NCBI RefSeq assembly: GCF_028550595.1
Contig: NZ_JAQQGN010000001.1
Coordinates: 434,001-498,000 of the forward strand
DNA length: 64,000 bases
Direction: 5' to 3'
Source: Luteimonas sp. BLCC-B24
Lineage (GTDB): Bacteria; Pseudomonadota; Gammaproteobacteria; Xanthomonadales; Xanthomonadaceae
Shown here piece after piece: positions 24,934 to 38,933 of the stretch; the first letter of the stretch is position 1; each line of letters begins with the position of its first letter. Under the pieces are notes generated by a model. The model was not told the origin of the DNA and made no database searches. It saw only the letters and a list, made by a program, of their open reading frames with translations. The position numbers were made by a program, and so were the translations under genes.

Positions 24934-27839
24934 CAGAACCACCTCCGGAGTTCGCCGCTGCCGTCACGGCCGTCGGTCGCGATGTTGTCCACGCAGCGCC
25001 CGCACAGTTCGGGATGCTCGGCATGCGCGCCGACATCGGCGCGGCGCTGCCAGCAGCGCACGCACTTGGGCTTGCCGGTCGCGCGCGCGGAAATGCCGAT
25101 CGCGGTCGCGCCTGCGTCGTCCACGATCGCCACGTCGCCGCTGATCAGCAGGAAGCGCAGCTCGTCGACCACCGGCGACAGCCAGTTCGCGTCCGACACG
25201 CCGCAGCGCAGTTCGATCTCGGCATCGAGCGCGGCGCCGATCTCGCCGCTGGCGCGCATCGGTTCGAGCACCTTGGCCACGCGCTCGCGCAGCTCCAGCA
25301 CACGTTCGAAATCCTGCGGTCCCCAGTCGGCATCGCCGTCGAGCATCTGCAGCCCGGTGTACCAGGTCGCGAACTGCACGTTGGCCTCGCGCGCACCGTC
25401 CGCGGGCGCGGGCAGATACCCCCACAGCTCGTCGGCAGTGAAGCTCAGGACCGGCGCGATCCAGCGCGCGAACGCCTCGGCGACGTGGTACATCGCGGTC
25501 TGCGCGCTGCGACGGCCGACCGAATGCTCCGGCATCGTGTACAGCCGGTCCTTGGTGACGTCGAGATACAGCGAGCCCAGATCGACGCTGCAGAAGTTCG
25601 ACAGCGCCTGCACGATCTCGGCGAAGTCGTAACGCGCGTAGGCGTCCTCGATCCGCGACTGCAGCTGGGCCGCGCGATGCACGATCCAGCGGTCCAGCGC
25701 GACCATGTCCTGCGGCGCGACCAGGTCACGCGCCGGCTCGAAGCCGGCCAGGTTGCCGAGCAGAAAGCGCGCGGTGTTGCGGATGCGGCGATACGCGTCG
25801 GCGGTGCGCTTGAGGATCTCCTGCGACAGCGACATCTCGTTGCTGTAGTCGGCCGAGGCGATCCACAGGCGCAGGATGTCCGCGCCCAGCGTCTTCATGA
25901 TGTCCTGCGGCTCGATGCCGTTGCCGAGCGACTTGGACATCTTGCGGCCGTGCTCGTCGACGGTAAAACCATGTGTCAGGCACTGGCGGTACGGCGCCGC
26001 CTTGTCGATCGCCACGCCCGTCAGCAGCGAGGACTGGAACCAGCCGCGATGCTGGTCCGAACCTTCGAGATACAGATCGGCCGGCTTGTCGAAGCCACGC
26101 GCCAGCAGCACGCCCTCGTGCGTGACGCCCGAGTCGAACCAGACATCGAGGATGTCGGTGATCTTCTCGTAGTCGGCGGCCTCGTCGCCCAGCAGTTCGC
26201 TGGCGTCGAGCGTGTACCAGATGTCGACACCGTGCTGCTCGACGCGATCGGCGACCAGACGCATCAGCTCGGTGCTGCGCGGATGCGGCTCACCGGTTTC
26301 GCGGTGCACGAACAGCGCGATCGGCACGCCCCAGGTGCGCTGGCGCGAGATCGTCCAGTCCGGGCGGCCTTCGACCATGCCGGCGATGCGCGCCTGGCCC
26401 CATTCGGGATACCAGGTCACGTCCTGGATCGCGGCCAGCGCATCGTCGCGCAGCTTGGCCTGCGACATCGAAATGAACCACTGCGGCGTCGCGCGGAACG
26501 CGATCGGCGTCTTGTGGCGCCAGCAATGCGGATAGCTGTGCTCGATCCTGGCGAATGCGAGCAGGCTGCCCTGCGCGCGCAGCGCGTCGACGATGACGTC
26601 GTTGGCCTTCCAGATGTGCAGGCCGGCGAGCACGGTGTCGCCGATCGGCGGCGTGGTCGGCAGATACACGCCGCGACCGTCGACCGGATTGATCTGGGCC
26701 GCGGTGTAGCGGTCGAGCAGGCCGTAGGCCTTGCCGACGACGTAGTCCTCCTGGCCGTGGCCTGGCGCCGTGTGCACGGCGCCGGTGCCGTCCTCGGCCG
26801 AGACGTGCTCGCCGAGGATCACCGGGATGTCGCGCTCGGCATAAGCATTCCCCTCAGAAGCGAAGGGATGCGCGAGCACGAGGTGCTCGAGCGCGCTGCC
26901 GGCGACGCGGCCGTGCACGACGACATCGCCAACCACGCCGTAGCGACTCAGCGCGCGCTCCACCAATGCATCGGCCAGCACCAGCCAGCGGCGACGGCCG
27001 TCCTGCGAGACCGGGCCTTCGACCAACGCGTACTCGAGATCGGCGCCCAGCGACACGGCGAGCGAGGCCGGCAGCGTCCACGGCGTGGTCGTCCAGATCG
27101 GCAGCGCGACGTCGACATCGCTCGGCAGCGTCGCGCCGAATGCATGTGCGAACGCCGCGGAATCGCGCGCGATGTAGGCGACATCGACCGCCGGCGAGAC
27201 CTTGTCGGCGTATTCGATCTCGGCCTCGGCCAGCGCCGAACCGCAGTCGAAGCACCAGTGCACCGGCTTCACGCCGCGGGTCAGATGGCCGTTGTCGACC
27301 ACCTTGGCCAGCGCGCGCATCTCGTCGGCCTCGAAGCGGAAGTCGAGCGTGCGATACGGGTTGTCCCAGTCGCCGAGCACACCGAGACGCTTGAAGTCGC
27401 GGCGCTGGATGTCGATCTGCTCGTTGGCGTATTCGCGGCACTTCTGCCGGAACTCGACCGCATCGAGCTTCACGCCGACCTTGCCCCACCTCTTCTCGAT
27501 CGCGATCTCGATAGGCAGACCGTGGCAGTCCCAGCCCGGGATGTAGGGCGCATCGAAGCCCGCCATGCCCTTGGACTTGACGATGATGTCCTTGAGGATC
27601 TTGTTGACCGCATGACCGAGATGGATCGAACCGTTCGCATACGGCGGGCCGTCGTGCAGCACGAACTGCGGACGGCCGCGCGCATGCGCGCGCAGCTGCG
27701 CATAGAGGCCTTCGTCTTCCCAGCGCGCCAGCATCGCCGGTTCGCGCTTGGGCAGATCGCCGCGCATGGGGAAGTCGGTCTCCGGAAGATGGATCGTCGA
27801 CTTGTAGGGGTTTGGAGAACTGTCGGACTGGGCGCTCAC
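24933..27839 (-). CDS. ileS: Isoleucyl-tRNA synthetase
   Basis: 968 residues from a GTG at 27839. Class I synthetase: the HIGH motif is in [16 protein letters not shown] and KMSKS is in [11 protein letters not shown]. The editing (CP1) domain lies between, and the C-terminal zinc finger has CVRCWQRR and CGRCVDN. The GTG overlaps the ribF TGA by four bases (GTGA), which decides the start. The order murJ-ribF-ileS-lspA is conserved in proteobacteria. Confidence 0.98.
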   Translation of the reverse strand: MSAQSDSSPNPYKSTIHLPETDFPMRGDLPKREPAMLARWEDEGLYAQLRAHARGRPQFVLHDGPPYANGSIHLGHAVNKILKDIIVKSKGMAGFDAPYIPGWDCHGLPIEIAIEKRWGKVGVKLDAVEFRQKCREYANEQIDIQRRDFKRLGVLGDWDNPYRTLDFRFEADEMRALAKVVDNGHLTRGVKPVHWCFDCGSALAEAEIEYADKVSPAVDVAYIARDSAAFAHAFGATLPSDVDVALPIWTTTPWTLPASLAVSLGADLEYALVEGPVSQDGRRRWLVLADALVERALSRYGVVGDVVVHGRVAGSALEHLVLAHPFASEGNAYAERDIPVILGEHVSAEDGTGAVHTAPGHGQEDYVVGKAYGLLDRYTAAQINPVDGRGVYLPTTPPIGDTVLAGLHIWKANDVIVDALRAQGSLLAFARIEHSYPHCWRHKTPIAFRATPQWFISMSQAKLRDDALAAIQDVTWYPEWGQARIAGMVEGRPDWTISRQRTWGVPIALFVHRETGEPHPRSTELMRLVADRVEQHGVDIWYTLDASELLGDEAADYEKITDILDVWFDSGVTHEGVLLARGFDKPADLYLEGSDQHRGWFQSSLLTGVAIDKAAPYRQCLTHGFTVDEHGRKMSKSLGNGIEPQDIMKTLGADILRLWIASADYSNEMSLSQEILKRTADAYRRIRNTARFLLGNLAGFEPARDLVAPQDMVALDRWIVHRAAQLQSRIEDAYARYDFAEIVQALSNFCSVDLGSLYLDVTKDRLYTMPEHSVGRRSAQTAMYHVAEAFARWIAPVLSFTADELWGYLPAPADGAREANVQFATWYTGLQMLDGDADWGPQDFERVLELRERVAKVLEPMRASGEIGAALDAEIELRCGVSDANWLSPVVDELRFLLISGDVAIVDDAGATAIGISARATGKPKCVRCWQRRADVGAHAEHPELCGRCVDNIATDGRDGSGELRRWF

Positions 27840-28822
27840 GCGTAATCCTGTTGTGGCGTTTCGTGATGTGAGGACGGCGCGGCGGCCAGCAGCGCGCGGG
27901 CGTGTGCGGCGTCGAGATCCATCTGCCGGACCAGGCTCGGCAGGTCGTCGAACTTTTCCTCGTCGCGCAGGCGTGCGACGAACTCGACCTCGATGCGGCG
28001 GCCGTAGAGATCGCCGTCGAAATCGAACAGGTGGGCTTCGAGCAGCGGCTCGACACCGCCGACCGTCGGCCGGGTGCCGAAGCTCGACACCGACGGCCAT
28101 GGGCGGCTTCCATCAGCACCGCTGCCGATGCCGTGCACGCGCGTGGCGTAGATGCCGCGCAGCGCCGGCACCTTGCCGCCGAAGCGCAGGTTCGCGGTCG
28201 GATAGCCCAGCGTGCGGCCCAGCTGCTGGCCGCGCACCACGCGTCCGGACACCGCATAGGGCCGACCGAGCAGACGCGCGGCGTGTTCGAAATCACCGGC
28301 GACGAGCGCAGTGCGGATATGGGTGCTGGACACGCGCTCGCCGTCGACCACCAGCGGCTCGATCTCGCCGGCGATGAAGCCCGCCTCGCGCCCCCGAGCC
28401 TGCAGCGTCGCCAGATCGCCGGACCGCCTGTGGCCGAAGCGGAAGCCCGGGCCGACCCAGACCTCGCGCGCGCGCAGACGCTGCACCAGCACCGCGTCGA
28501 CGAAGGCCTCGGGCGACATCGCCGCCATGCGCGCATCGAAGCGCAGCAGGCCGACCACGTCGGCCCCGAGCCCGCGCAGGCCTTCGAACTTCGCCCGCAC
28601 CGGTCCGAGCCGCGGCGGCGGCGACGCCGCAGCGAAGAATTCGCGCGGCAGCGGCTCGAAACTCAACGCGGCGGCTTCGACACCCAGCACGTGCGCCCGC
28701 GCCACGGCGTGCCGCACCAGGGCCTGGTGACCGAGATGCAGCCCGTCGAATGCGCCGATGCAGACCACGCTGCCGTCGGCACAGAGGGGCCCGCCGGCGA
28801 TGTCGCGGAACAGCCTGCTCAT
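27836..28822 (-). CDS. ribF: Bifunctional riboflavin kinase/FAD synthetase
   Basis: 328 residues. The N-terminal FMN adenylyltransferase domain shows [18 protein letters not shown] and [24 protein letters not shown]. The C-terminal kinase domain shows GYPTANLRF and FGTRPTVGG. It turns riboflavin into FMN and then FAD. It starts 111 bases after murJ and overlaps ileS by four bases. A TATACT box (28883-28878, minus strand) in the gap may give ribF-ileS-lspA its own promoter. Confidence 0.97.
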   Translation of the reverse strand: MSRLFRDIAGGPLCADGSVVCIGAFDGLHLGHQALVRHAVARAHVLGVEAAALSFEPLPREFFAAASPPPRLGPVRAKFEGLRGLGADVVGLLRFDARMAAMSPEAFVDAVLVQRLRAREVWVGPGFRFGHRRSGDLATLQARGREAGFIAGEIEPLVVDGERVSSTHIRTALVAGDFEHAARLLGRPYAVSGRVVRGQQLGRTLGYPTANLRFGGKVPALRGIYATRVHGIGSGADGSRPWPSVSSFGTRPTVGGVEPLLEAHLFDFDGDLYGRRIEVEFVARLRDEEKFDDLPSLVRQMDLDAAHARALLAAAPSSHHETPQQDYA

Positions 28823-28932
28823 GTGGATCCGATGCGGCGGGCACGCCGATGTGCGCCCGCGGGAAAAGTGACCGGCAAGTATAGCCGCCCCCCGCCCGAC
28901 CCCGGGCCCGCCGGCGTGCGCGGCGGCCACGC

Positions 28933-30531
28933 TCAGTGCCGGAGATGCCGCGGCCGCAGGCCCAGCGCCGCCATCGCCACGACGTACGTCGCCCCGCCCG
29001 CCCCGATCACGAGCGTCAGCCAGCCGATGCGATGCAGCGCGCCCTCGATCTCGGTCCACGCGCCGATCCAGAAGCGCAGGCCCAGCACCACCACCGCCAT
29101 CGCCGCGCAGGCGCCGGCCAGGCGCAGCGTGTATGTCGCCCAGCCCGGCTCGGGGGTGAAAATGGCGCGCTGGCGCAGGGACCGCCACAGCAACACGGCA
29201 TTGACCACGCCCGCCAGCGCCGTCGCCAGGGCAATGCCGCCGTGGGCGCCCGGCACCTCGTAGAGCCACAGCGGCGTGGTCAGCGCGACCGTCAACGCCA
29301 CGTTGGCGGCCACCGTCCAGATCGCCGCGCGCATCGGGGTCTTCGTGTCCTGGCGCGCGTAGAACGCGGGCGCCAGCACCTTGCTGAGCATGAAGGCCGG
29401 CACGCCGAGGCTCATCGCGGTGAGGCTGATCGCGGCCATGCGCGTGTCGGCCGCGCTGAACTGCCCGTAGTTGTAGACGGTGGCCGTGATCGGCTCGGCC
29501 AGCAGCAGCAGGCCCAGGCCCGCCGGTACGCCGGCCAGCAGCGCCATGCGCAGGCCCCAGTCCAGCGACTGGTTGTATCCCGACGCATCCTCGGCCGCAT
29601 GGCGGCGCGAGAGGTGCGGCAGGATCACCGTGCCCAAGGCCACGCCGAACAGACCGAGCGGAAACTCGATGAGCCGGTCGGAGTAGTACAGCCAGTCCAC
29701 GCTGCCGGCCGCCAGCAGCGAGGCGAACGCCGTGCCGACGATCAGGTTCACCTGGGCCACCGAGGACGAGAACAGCGTGGGCAGCATCAGCCGGCCGACC
29801 TTGCGCACCTCCGGATGGCCGAAGCCGGGCCGGAAACGCGGTCGCAAGCCCAAACGGCCGAGCGCAGGCCACAGCAGCGCGAGCTGCAGGACGCCCGCGA
29901 TCAGCACGCCCCAGGCCAGGCCCTGCGGCGGCAGCTCGAAGCGCGGTGCCAGCCACAGCATCGCCGCGATCATGGTCAGGTTGTGCAGCACCGGGGTGAA
30001 CGCCGGCAGCCCGAACCGGCCGTGGCTGTTGAGGATCGAGGCCGACAGCGCCATCAGCGAGATGAACAGCAGATAGGGAAAGGTGATGCGCAGCATCAGG
30101 GCCGTCTGCCCCAGCAGCTCCGGCTGGTCGGCCCAGCCGGGCGCGAACAGCCGCGCGATCAGCGGCGCCAGCAACATGCCGAGCGCGCAGACCACCAGCA
30201 CCACCGCGCACAGCGCGCCGGCCATGTGGTCGATGAAGGATTTCAATGCGGCGCGGTCACCGCGCTGCTTGATCTCGTTGAGCACCGGCACGAACGCCAT
30301 CGCCATCGAGCCTTCGGCGAACACCCGGCGCAGGAAATTCGGGATGCGATAGGCGACAATGAACGCGCTCATCGCGCCACCGGTGCCGAACAGCGTGGCC
30401 TGCAGCATGTCGCGGGCGAAGCCCGCGATCCGGGAAATCAGGGTCATCGCGCTGAAGACCGCACTCGAGCGCAACAGTCCCCCGCCGCGCTTCGACGGCG
30501 GGCCAGCCGCCGCCGGATCCGTGCCCGTCAC
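28933..30531 (-). CDS. murJ: Lipid II flippase MurJ (MviN)
   Basis: 532 residues from a GTG at 30531 (a TTG at 30567 is also open). About 14 membrane segments. Family signatures are SAVFSAMTLISRIAGFARDML, the FAEGSMAMAFVPVL loop and YNQSLDWGLRMALLAGVPAG. MurJ carries lipid II across the inner membrane for peptidoglycan synthesis. The start is uncertain because the N-terminal region has low conservation and lies close to the divergent rpsT promoter. Confidence 0.96.
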   Translation of the reverse strand: MTGTDPAAAGPPSKRGGGLLRSSAVFSAMTLISRIAGFARDMLQATLFGTGGAMSAFIVAYRIPNFLRRVFAEGSMAMAFVPVLNEIKQRGDRAALKSFIDHMAGALCAVVLVVCALGMLLAPLIARLFAPGWADQPELLGQTALMLRITFPYLLFISLMALSASILNSHGRFGLPAFTPVLHNLTMIAAMLWLAPRFELPPQGLAWGVLIAGVLQLALLWPALGRLGLRPRFRPGFGHPEVRKVGRLMLPTLFSSSVAQVNLIVGTAFASLLAAGSVDWLYYSDRLIEFPLGLFGVALGTVILPHLSRRHAAEDASGYNQSLDWGLRMALLAGVPAGLGLLLLAEPITATVYNYGQFSAADTRMAAISLTAMSLGVPAFMLSKVLAPAFYARQDTKTPMRAAIWTVAANVALTVALTTPLWLYEVPGAHGGIALATALAGVVNAVLLWRSLRQRAIFTPEPGWATYTLRLAGACAAMAVVVLGLRFWIGAWTEIEGALHRIGWLTLVIGAGGATYVVAMAALGLRPRHLRH

Positions 30532-30558
30532 CGGCAGATCCCGTTCAGGCCGGGCATG

Positions 30559-30587
30559 TTGACGCAAGTGACTGAAACACCCATAAT
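30559..30587 (+). promoter_or_regulatory. rpsT promoter
   Basis: TTGACG (30559-30564) and CATAAT (30582-30587) separated by exactly 17 bases. The predicted transcript start is near 30594, giving a leader of about 60 bases before the GTG start of rpsT. It is divergent from murJ. Confidence 0.85.
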
Positions 30588-30655
30588 TTCCTGCTCAAAT
30601 TTTCATTGGTCCGGCGACGCCGGATTTTCACACGTCCAGCTTCCAGGAATCCATC

Positions 30656-30928
30656 GTGGCAAACATCAAGTCCGCCAAGAAGCGCGCCAAGCAGACCGTC
30701 GTGCGCAACGCGCGCAACTCCGCTCAGCGCTCGCAGCTCCGCACCGCCGTCAAGAAGGTGCTCAAGGCACTCGACGCCAACGACGCGACCGGCGCGCAGG
30801 AGGCGTTCAACGTCGCCCAGCCGATCCTCGATCGTTTCAGCTCGCGTGGCCTGATCCACAAGAACAAGGCCGCTCGCCACAAGAGCCGCCTGACCGCACG
30901 CATCAAGGCACTCAAGGCCGCCGCCTGA
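30656..30928 (+). CDS. rpsT: 30S ribosomal protein S20
   Basis: 90 residues, [21 protein letters not shown] to [12 protein letters not shown], the full S20 signature. It starts with GTG at 30656, a non-ATG start that may help limit expression, as reported for S20 in enterobacteria (which use UUG). It is monocistronic: a consensus promoter before it and a strong terminator after it. Confidence 0.98.
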   Translation: MANIKSAKKRAKQTVVRNARNSAQRSQLRTAVKKVLKALDANDATGAQEAFNVAQPILDRFSSRGLIHKNKAARHKSRLTARIKALKAAA

Positions 30929-30966
30929 GTCAGCCCGGCCGCCCCGGCGGTCGCGGATGCTGCAGA

Positions 30967-30995
30967 AAAACCCGGCCATCGGCCGGGTTTTCTCG
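30967..30995 (+). terminator. rpsT terminator (possibly bidirectional)
   Basis: AAAACCCGGCC pairs with GGCCGGGTTTT around ATC, followed by CTCG. The A-run on the left allows it to act on the opposite strand as well, so it may also end the transcript of the HExxH protein gene at 31020. Confidence 0.9.
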
Positions 30996-31019
30996 TTTCC
31001 CGGCCGGGCACATCGGCGA

Positions 31020-32351
31020 TCAGTCCGCGGGTCGCGCAACCGCGTCATCGGACCGACGGAGTGTCCAGTCGCCCGACGGTCCGGCGTCGGACAGCCCCCA
31101 CCCCGGTGCGAGCCGGAGCACCCAACCCGCGCCGCGGATCTCGTCCGCCGAGCGCGTGATTCCGTCGCGGGATACCGCGAGTTGCTGCCAGTCCCTGGAC
31201 AGCAGACCGCCTTCGCCCGCTTCGAGAACGCCCCAGGTCGTGGCCACGCGGATCGTGCCGTAGACCGCCCCCTCGGGCGGCAAGGGGGTCACGCGCGACG
31301 GGTCGAAACTGAAACTCGCGCCCGCCACCGGCAGCACCAGACGCGGCCCGTCCACGAGCTTTCGACGCCACGCCGCGATCGCGCGCTGACGTTCGACGTC
31401 ACGCGCAGTCTCTTCGAGACGGACCCCGTCGATCCCGTAACGCGCGCCTGCACGCTCCAAGGCGGTTGCGTCCAGCGCCGCTGTCGGGCGCGTGGCCGCC
31501 GCCGGCAACAGCTCGGCCAGTCCGCCGCGACGATCCCAGTTCCGCCGCCACCCGGGGACATGGCGATCCAACAGCACTCCGTAGGCGGGACCTGTCGCGT
31601 ACGCGAAGGAACGCGCGTACTCCGACACCGCATCGGCTGCCTGCAGATCCCGAACAAGATGGAACACCAGGTCCCGGTCCCGCGCCAGAACCCGGCCCGT
31701 GTATTCGGCCAGACCTTCGTGCCGTTCCAACGCATCCTCTGCCGGTCCGGCGCCGGCACACCGCATGCGACGCCAGGCGCGAAATGCCAATGCATCGTCG
31801 AGTGCGACGGCGTGCGCATCCGTATCCGTCGCTCCGACAGCCGCGGCCAGTGCACGCAATTCCAGACGCAGCCACAGACGGCCCTCCAGGGTGTCGAGGT
31901 GATCCTGATCGGCGTTGACCGCGCCCAGACCGATCTCGCGCTGGACGCGATGCCAGGCCTCGTGCATCAGCAGGATCGACAGCGCGGGCTCGGCGTCGGG
32001 CAGCGGCGACATCAGCATGGTCCACCTGCGGCCGTTCCAGTCGACTGCGGTATTCGCGATCGGCACGTCGTCGGGCAGCGTTCCGAGAAACAATGCGCCC
32101 GTTGATCGAAGCGGTGTCAGCACGCCGTCCCGATTCGCGACGACCCGACGCGTCGCAGGATCGGCCACCAGCAGCGGGCCGCAGAGGTCAATGCCCCAGA
32201 GGCGGCTCCCGTCCGCTTCGCAAAGCACCTGCGCACGGTGGAACGCATGCTCGACCGCGGGGTCGATCTCGGAACTCGAAGCCGCTGCGAACGGCGAGCC
32301 CGTCAGGCACGCCCAGAGCCCGAATGCCGCCGCGCTTGCATGCCATCGCAT
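31020..32351 (-). CDS. Secreted HExxH protein, putative gluzincin-like metallopeptidase
   Basis: 443 residues. A signal peptide (FGLWACLTGSPFAAA) predicts a periplasmic or outer location. The central region has SILLMHEAWHRVQ, an HExxH zinc motif, and about 74 residues later ERHEGLAEYTGRVL, which resembles the third-ligand NEGLAEY helix of peptidase-MA (gluzincin) proteins. This combination suggests a zinc peptidase, but no known family was recognised with certainty, and the C-terminal third (from about residue 330) has no known fold. It is alone on its strand between rpsT and obgE. Confidence 0.6.
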   Translation of the reverse strand: MRWHASAAAFGLWACLTGSPFAAASSSEIDPAVEHAFHRAQVLCEADGSRLWGIDLCGPLLVADPATRRVVANRDGVLTPLRSTGALFLGTLPDDVPIANTAVDWNGRRWTMLMSPLPDAEPALSILLMHEAWHRVQREIGLGAVNADQDHLDTLEGRLWLRLELRALAAAVGATDTDAHAVALDDALAFRAWRRMRCAGAGPAEDALERHEGLAEYTGRVLARDRDLVFHLVRDLQAADAVSEYARSFAYATGPAYGVLLDRHVPGWRRNWDRRGGLAELLPAAATRPTAALDATALERAGARYGIDGVRLEETARDVERQRAIAAWRRKLVDGPRLVLPVAGASFSFDPSRVTPLPPEGAVYGTIRVATTWGVLEAGEGGLLSRDWQQLAVSRDGITRSADEIRGAGWVLRLAPGWGLSDAGPSGDWTLRRSDDAVARPAD

Positions 32352-32426
32352 CGATCCGCTTCATCCATAGCGTGCAAACGCGATCTTGCGGGCGCGCGAT
32401 GCACACGCGCAACCACCACCCGGCTC

Positions 32427-33593
<1,167 letters not shown>

Positions 33594-33622
33594 TCGTTCC
33601 GGCGGACCTTGTCCGCCAGAAC

Positions 33623-33648
33623 GAAAAACCCCGCCGAAGCGGGGCTTT
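33623..33648 (-). terminator. Terminator after rpmA
   Basis: On the minus strand, AAAGCCCCGC pairs with GCGGGGTTTT, followed by TC. It lies 25 bases after the rpmA stop, so obgE probably depends on readthrough or on its own promoter. Confidence 0.85.
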
Positions 33649-33672
33649 CCGGTGTCACGCATCGCGCGGGGC

Positions 33673-33933
33673 TCAGGCCTCGGCGACCACGCTGACGGTG
33701 CGGCGGTTCTTCGGACCCTTGGTCGCGAACTCGACCTTGCCGTTGACCAGCGCGAACAGCGTGTGGTCACGGCCGAGGCCGACGCCGGCGCCCGGATGGA
33801 ACTGGGTGCCACGCTGACGCACGATGATGTTGCCGGCCTCGATGGCCTGGCCGCCGAAGATCTTGACGCCCAGGTACTTCGGGTTGGAGTCGCGGCCGTT
33901 GCGCGAGGAACCTACGCCCTTTTTGTGTGCCAT
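33673..33933 (-). CDS. rpmA: 50S ribosomal protein L27
   Basis: 86 residues: [37 protein letters not shown] and [17 protein letters not shown], the full L27 signature. Its N-terminus reaches the peptidyl transferase centre. It lies 12 bases after rplU in the same operon and is followed by a terminator. Confidence 0.98.
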   Translation of the reverse strand: MAHKKGVGSSRNGRDSNPKYLGVKIFGGQAIEAGNIIVRQRGTQFHPGAGVGLGRDHTLFALVNGKVEFATKGPKNRRTVSVVAEA

Positions 33934-33945
33934 GACTGCTTCTCC

Positions 33946-34266
33946 TTACTTCTTGTCGCCACCGGCGATGCCGGTGATCTCGATTTCGGTGTAGTGCTGA
34001 CGGTGTCCCTGGCGCTTCATGTGGTGCTTGCGGCGACGGAACTTGATGATGCGGATCTTGTCGGCGCGGCCGTGGCCGACGACCTTGGCGGTGACGCTGG
34101 CGCCCTTGAGCGCGTCGCCGATCTTGATGCCGTCGGCATCGCCCAGCATCAGGACGTTGTCGAACGTGATCTCGTTGCCGGCTTCGGCCTCGAGCTTCTC
34201 GACGCGGAGCGTTTCGCCCTGCGCCACGCGGTATTGCTTACCGCCGGTGACCAGTACTGCGTACAT
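33946..34266 (-). CDS. rplU: 50S ribosomal protein L21
   Basis: 106 residues: [40 protein letters not shown], then the basic C-terminus [21 protein letters not shown]. First gene of rplU-rpmA, with a consensus promoter 77 bases upstream. Confidence 0.98.
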   Translation of the reverse strand: MYAVLVTGGKQYRVAQGETLRVEKLEAEAGNEITFDNVLMLGDADGIKIGDALKGASVTAKVVGHGRADKIRIIKFRRRKHHMKRQGHRQHYTEIEITGIAGGDKK

Positions 34267-34612
34267 GTGGAGCCTCTCGTATCGGTGTTGGTTCTGTAGT
34301 TATTCTTGTTTCCGGCCGCCGTCGAGGGCGGACAGGAGCGGAATTGTAGGGGATTCAGTGGATTAGGGTCAAATCGGCCCCTGACGGCCAGCCGGGCCGG
34401 TCGGCTCCGCCTCCGGACGCAGGCCGTCGCCCGCCGGACGGCGGGCCCTGCGGCCGTTCGCAAGGACTGAGACGCGCCACCCGTACGCTGGCGTTTCCGG
34501 AATTTGCCCCCAAATCCCCGGCTCGGTAGTCTGACCGATTGGCCGCTGCGCGGCCCGCGCCGACCGTGTTGCCCGCCCCCTCCCCCTGCTCCACAACCTG
34601 GATCTGACGCCG
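34267..34612. other. 346-base divergent region between rplU and uvrA
   Basis: It holds the rplU promoter (34343-34372) and about 70 bases of rplU leader. The half nearer uvrA is GC-rich; no LexA-type SOS box (for example CTG-N10-CAG) and no clear uvrA promoter were found by eye. Confidence 0.6.
34343..34372 (-). promoter_or_regulatory. rplU-rpmA promoter
   Basis: TTGACC (34372-34367) and TACAAT (34348-34343) on the minus strand with an 18-base spacer. The predicted transcript start is near 34336, giving a leader of about 70 bases. Confidence 0.8.
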
Positions 34613-37686
<3,074 letters not shown>

Positions 37687-37690
<4 letters not shown>

Positions 37691-38094
37691 GCGCGTCGAA
37701 GGTGTTGATCCGGATGCCGATCGAGCTGCGCTGGCGCGATCTCGATGCCTTCAACCACGTCAACAATTCCAACTTCATGACGTATCTGGAAGAGGCCCGG
37801 ATCCGCTGGTTCGACTCGCTCGGCGAAGCCTGGGTCACCGATGCGACCGCGCCGCTGCTGGCCGCGGTGCAGATGAACTACAAGGTGCCGATTCCGTATC
37901 CGGCGAAGATCGTCGTCGAGCTGTTGGCCGACCGCATCGGCACCAGCAGTGTCACGATCGGACACCGCATCGTGTCCGACGACGGCGCCACGCTGTTCGC
38001 CGACGGCCATGTGGTGATGGTCTGGATCGACCGCGCGACCGGCCGGCCCACCGCCCTGCCCGATCCGGTCAAGGCGATCGCGCAGACGGTCTGA
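37687..38094 (+). CDS. Acyl-CoA thioesterase, 4-hydroxybenzoyl-CoA type hotdog fold
   Basis: 135 residues. A single hotdog domain with the YbgC/4HBT signature [28 protein letters not shown], including the catalytic Asp in [10 protein letters not shown]. It hydrolyses an acyl-CoA of unknown identity. It overlaps uvrA by four bases and precedes an enoyl-CoA isomerase gene, suggesting a link to fatty acyl-CoA metabolism. Confidence 0.88.
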
Positions 38095-38159
38095 ACGCCG
38101 TCGACGCGCGAGAGCCGCAGCGCGCAGCTACGCTACGGACTCCGCCGCGAGGACCCGCC

Positions 38160-38918
38160 ATGCCTGCACTGATCGAGATCCAGAACCACGGCGCGATCCG
38201 TGAACTCCGGCTGGCACGGCCGCCGGTCAATGCACTGGATCCGGCGCTGTGCCTGGCCCTCCGCGATGCGGTGCACCAGGCGGCCGCGGACGACGTGGAC
38301 GGCGTGGTGCTCGCCGGTGGACCGAGCGTGTTTTCCGGCGGCCTGGACGTGCCGCACCTGCTGGCGCTGGACGGATCCGGCGCATTGCGCGCCGCCTGGG
38401 ACGCGTTCTTCTCCGCCGCGCGCGCGCTCGCCGAAGCGCCGATGCCGATCGCTGCCGCGCTCGCCGGGCACGCGCCCGCCGGTGGCTGTGTGCTGGCCCT
38501 GTGCTGCGATTACCGGGTGATGGCCGCCGGCCCCTTCCGCATCGGTCTCAACGAAACCCAGGTCGGCCTGGTCGCGCCCGACGGTATCCAACGCCTGCTG
38601 CGGCGAGTGGTCGGCCCGCGGCAGGCCGAACGGCTGCTGGTCGGCGGCGTGCTGGTCGACAGCGAGGAAGCCTTGCGGATCGGTCTCGTCGACGAGCTCG
38701 TGGGCATCGACGAGGTGCCGCTGCGCGCCCGGCTCTGGCTGGAGACACTGCAGACCCTGCCGCGGACGCCGATGCGGCAGACGCGCGCGATCGCACGTGC
38801 GGATCTGGCGGCCGCGCTGCACCCCGACGCCCTCGATCTCGACCGCCTGATCGAGGCCTGGCACGCACCCGACACCCAGGCCGGCCTGCGCGCGCTCGCC
38901 GCGCGTCTGGGCCGCTGA
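38160..38918 (+). CDS. Delta3,delta2-enoyl-CoA isomerase-like crotonase
   Basis: 252 residues, crotonase fold. The oxyanion-hole segment is GHAPAGGCVLALCCDYRV, in which the first hydratase glutamate is replaced by Val (GGCVLAL rather than GGGLEL). The second glutamate is kept in RIGLNETQVGLVAPDGIQRLL. This single-Glu pattern (GLNETQ-G) is that of mitochondrial-type dodecenoyl-CoA isomerase (ECI1), so it is better called an isomerase than a hydratase. Expected role: moving cis/trans-3 double bonds to trans-2 for beta-oxidation. 65 bases after the thioesterase, same strand. Confidence 0.82.
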   Translation: MPALIEIQNHGAIRELRLARPPVNALDPALCLALRDAVHQAAADDVDGVVLAGGPSVFSGGLDVPHLLALDGSGALRAAWDAFFSAARALAEAPMPIAAALAGHAPAGGCVLALCCDYRVMAAGPFRIGLNETQVGLVAPDGIQRLLRRVVGPRQAERLLVGGVLVDSEEALRIGLVDELVGIDEVPLRARLWLETLQTLPRTPMRQTRAIARADLAAALHPDALDLDRLIEAWHAPDTQAGLRALAARLGR

Positions 38919-38933
38919 TCGCGCGCGGGAGGC

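Noticed and set aside
25014-27845. A 943-codon plus-strand frame opposite ileS
   Set aside because: Mirror of a highly conserved synthetase gene; the translation is typical antisense sequence (rich in R, H, D, V) and has no start context.
34440-34612. An SOS (LexA) box before uvrA
   Set aside because: No CTG-N10-CAG or related palindrome could be seen; uvrA control is left open.
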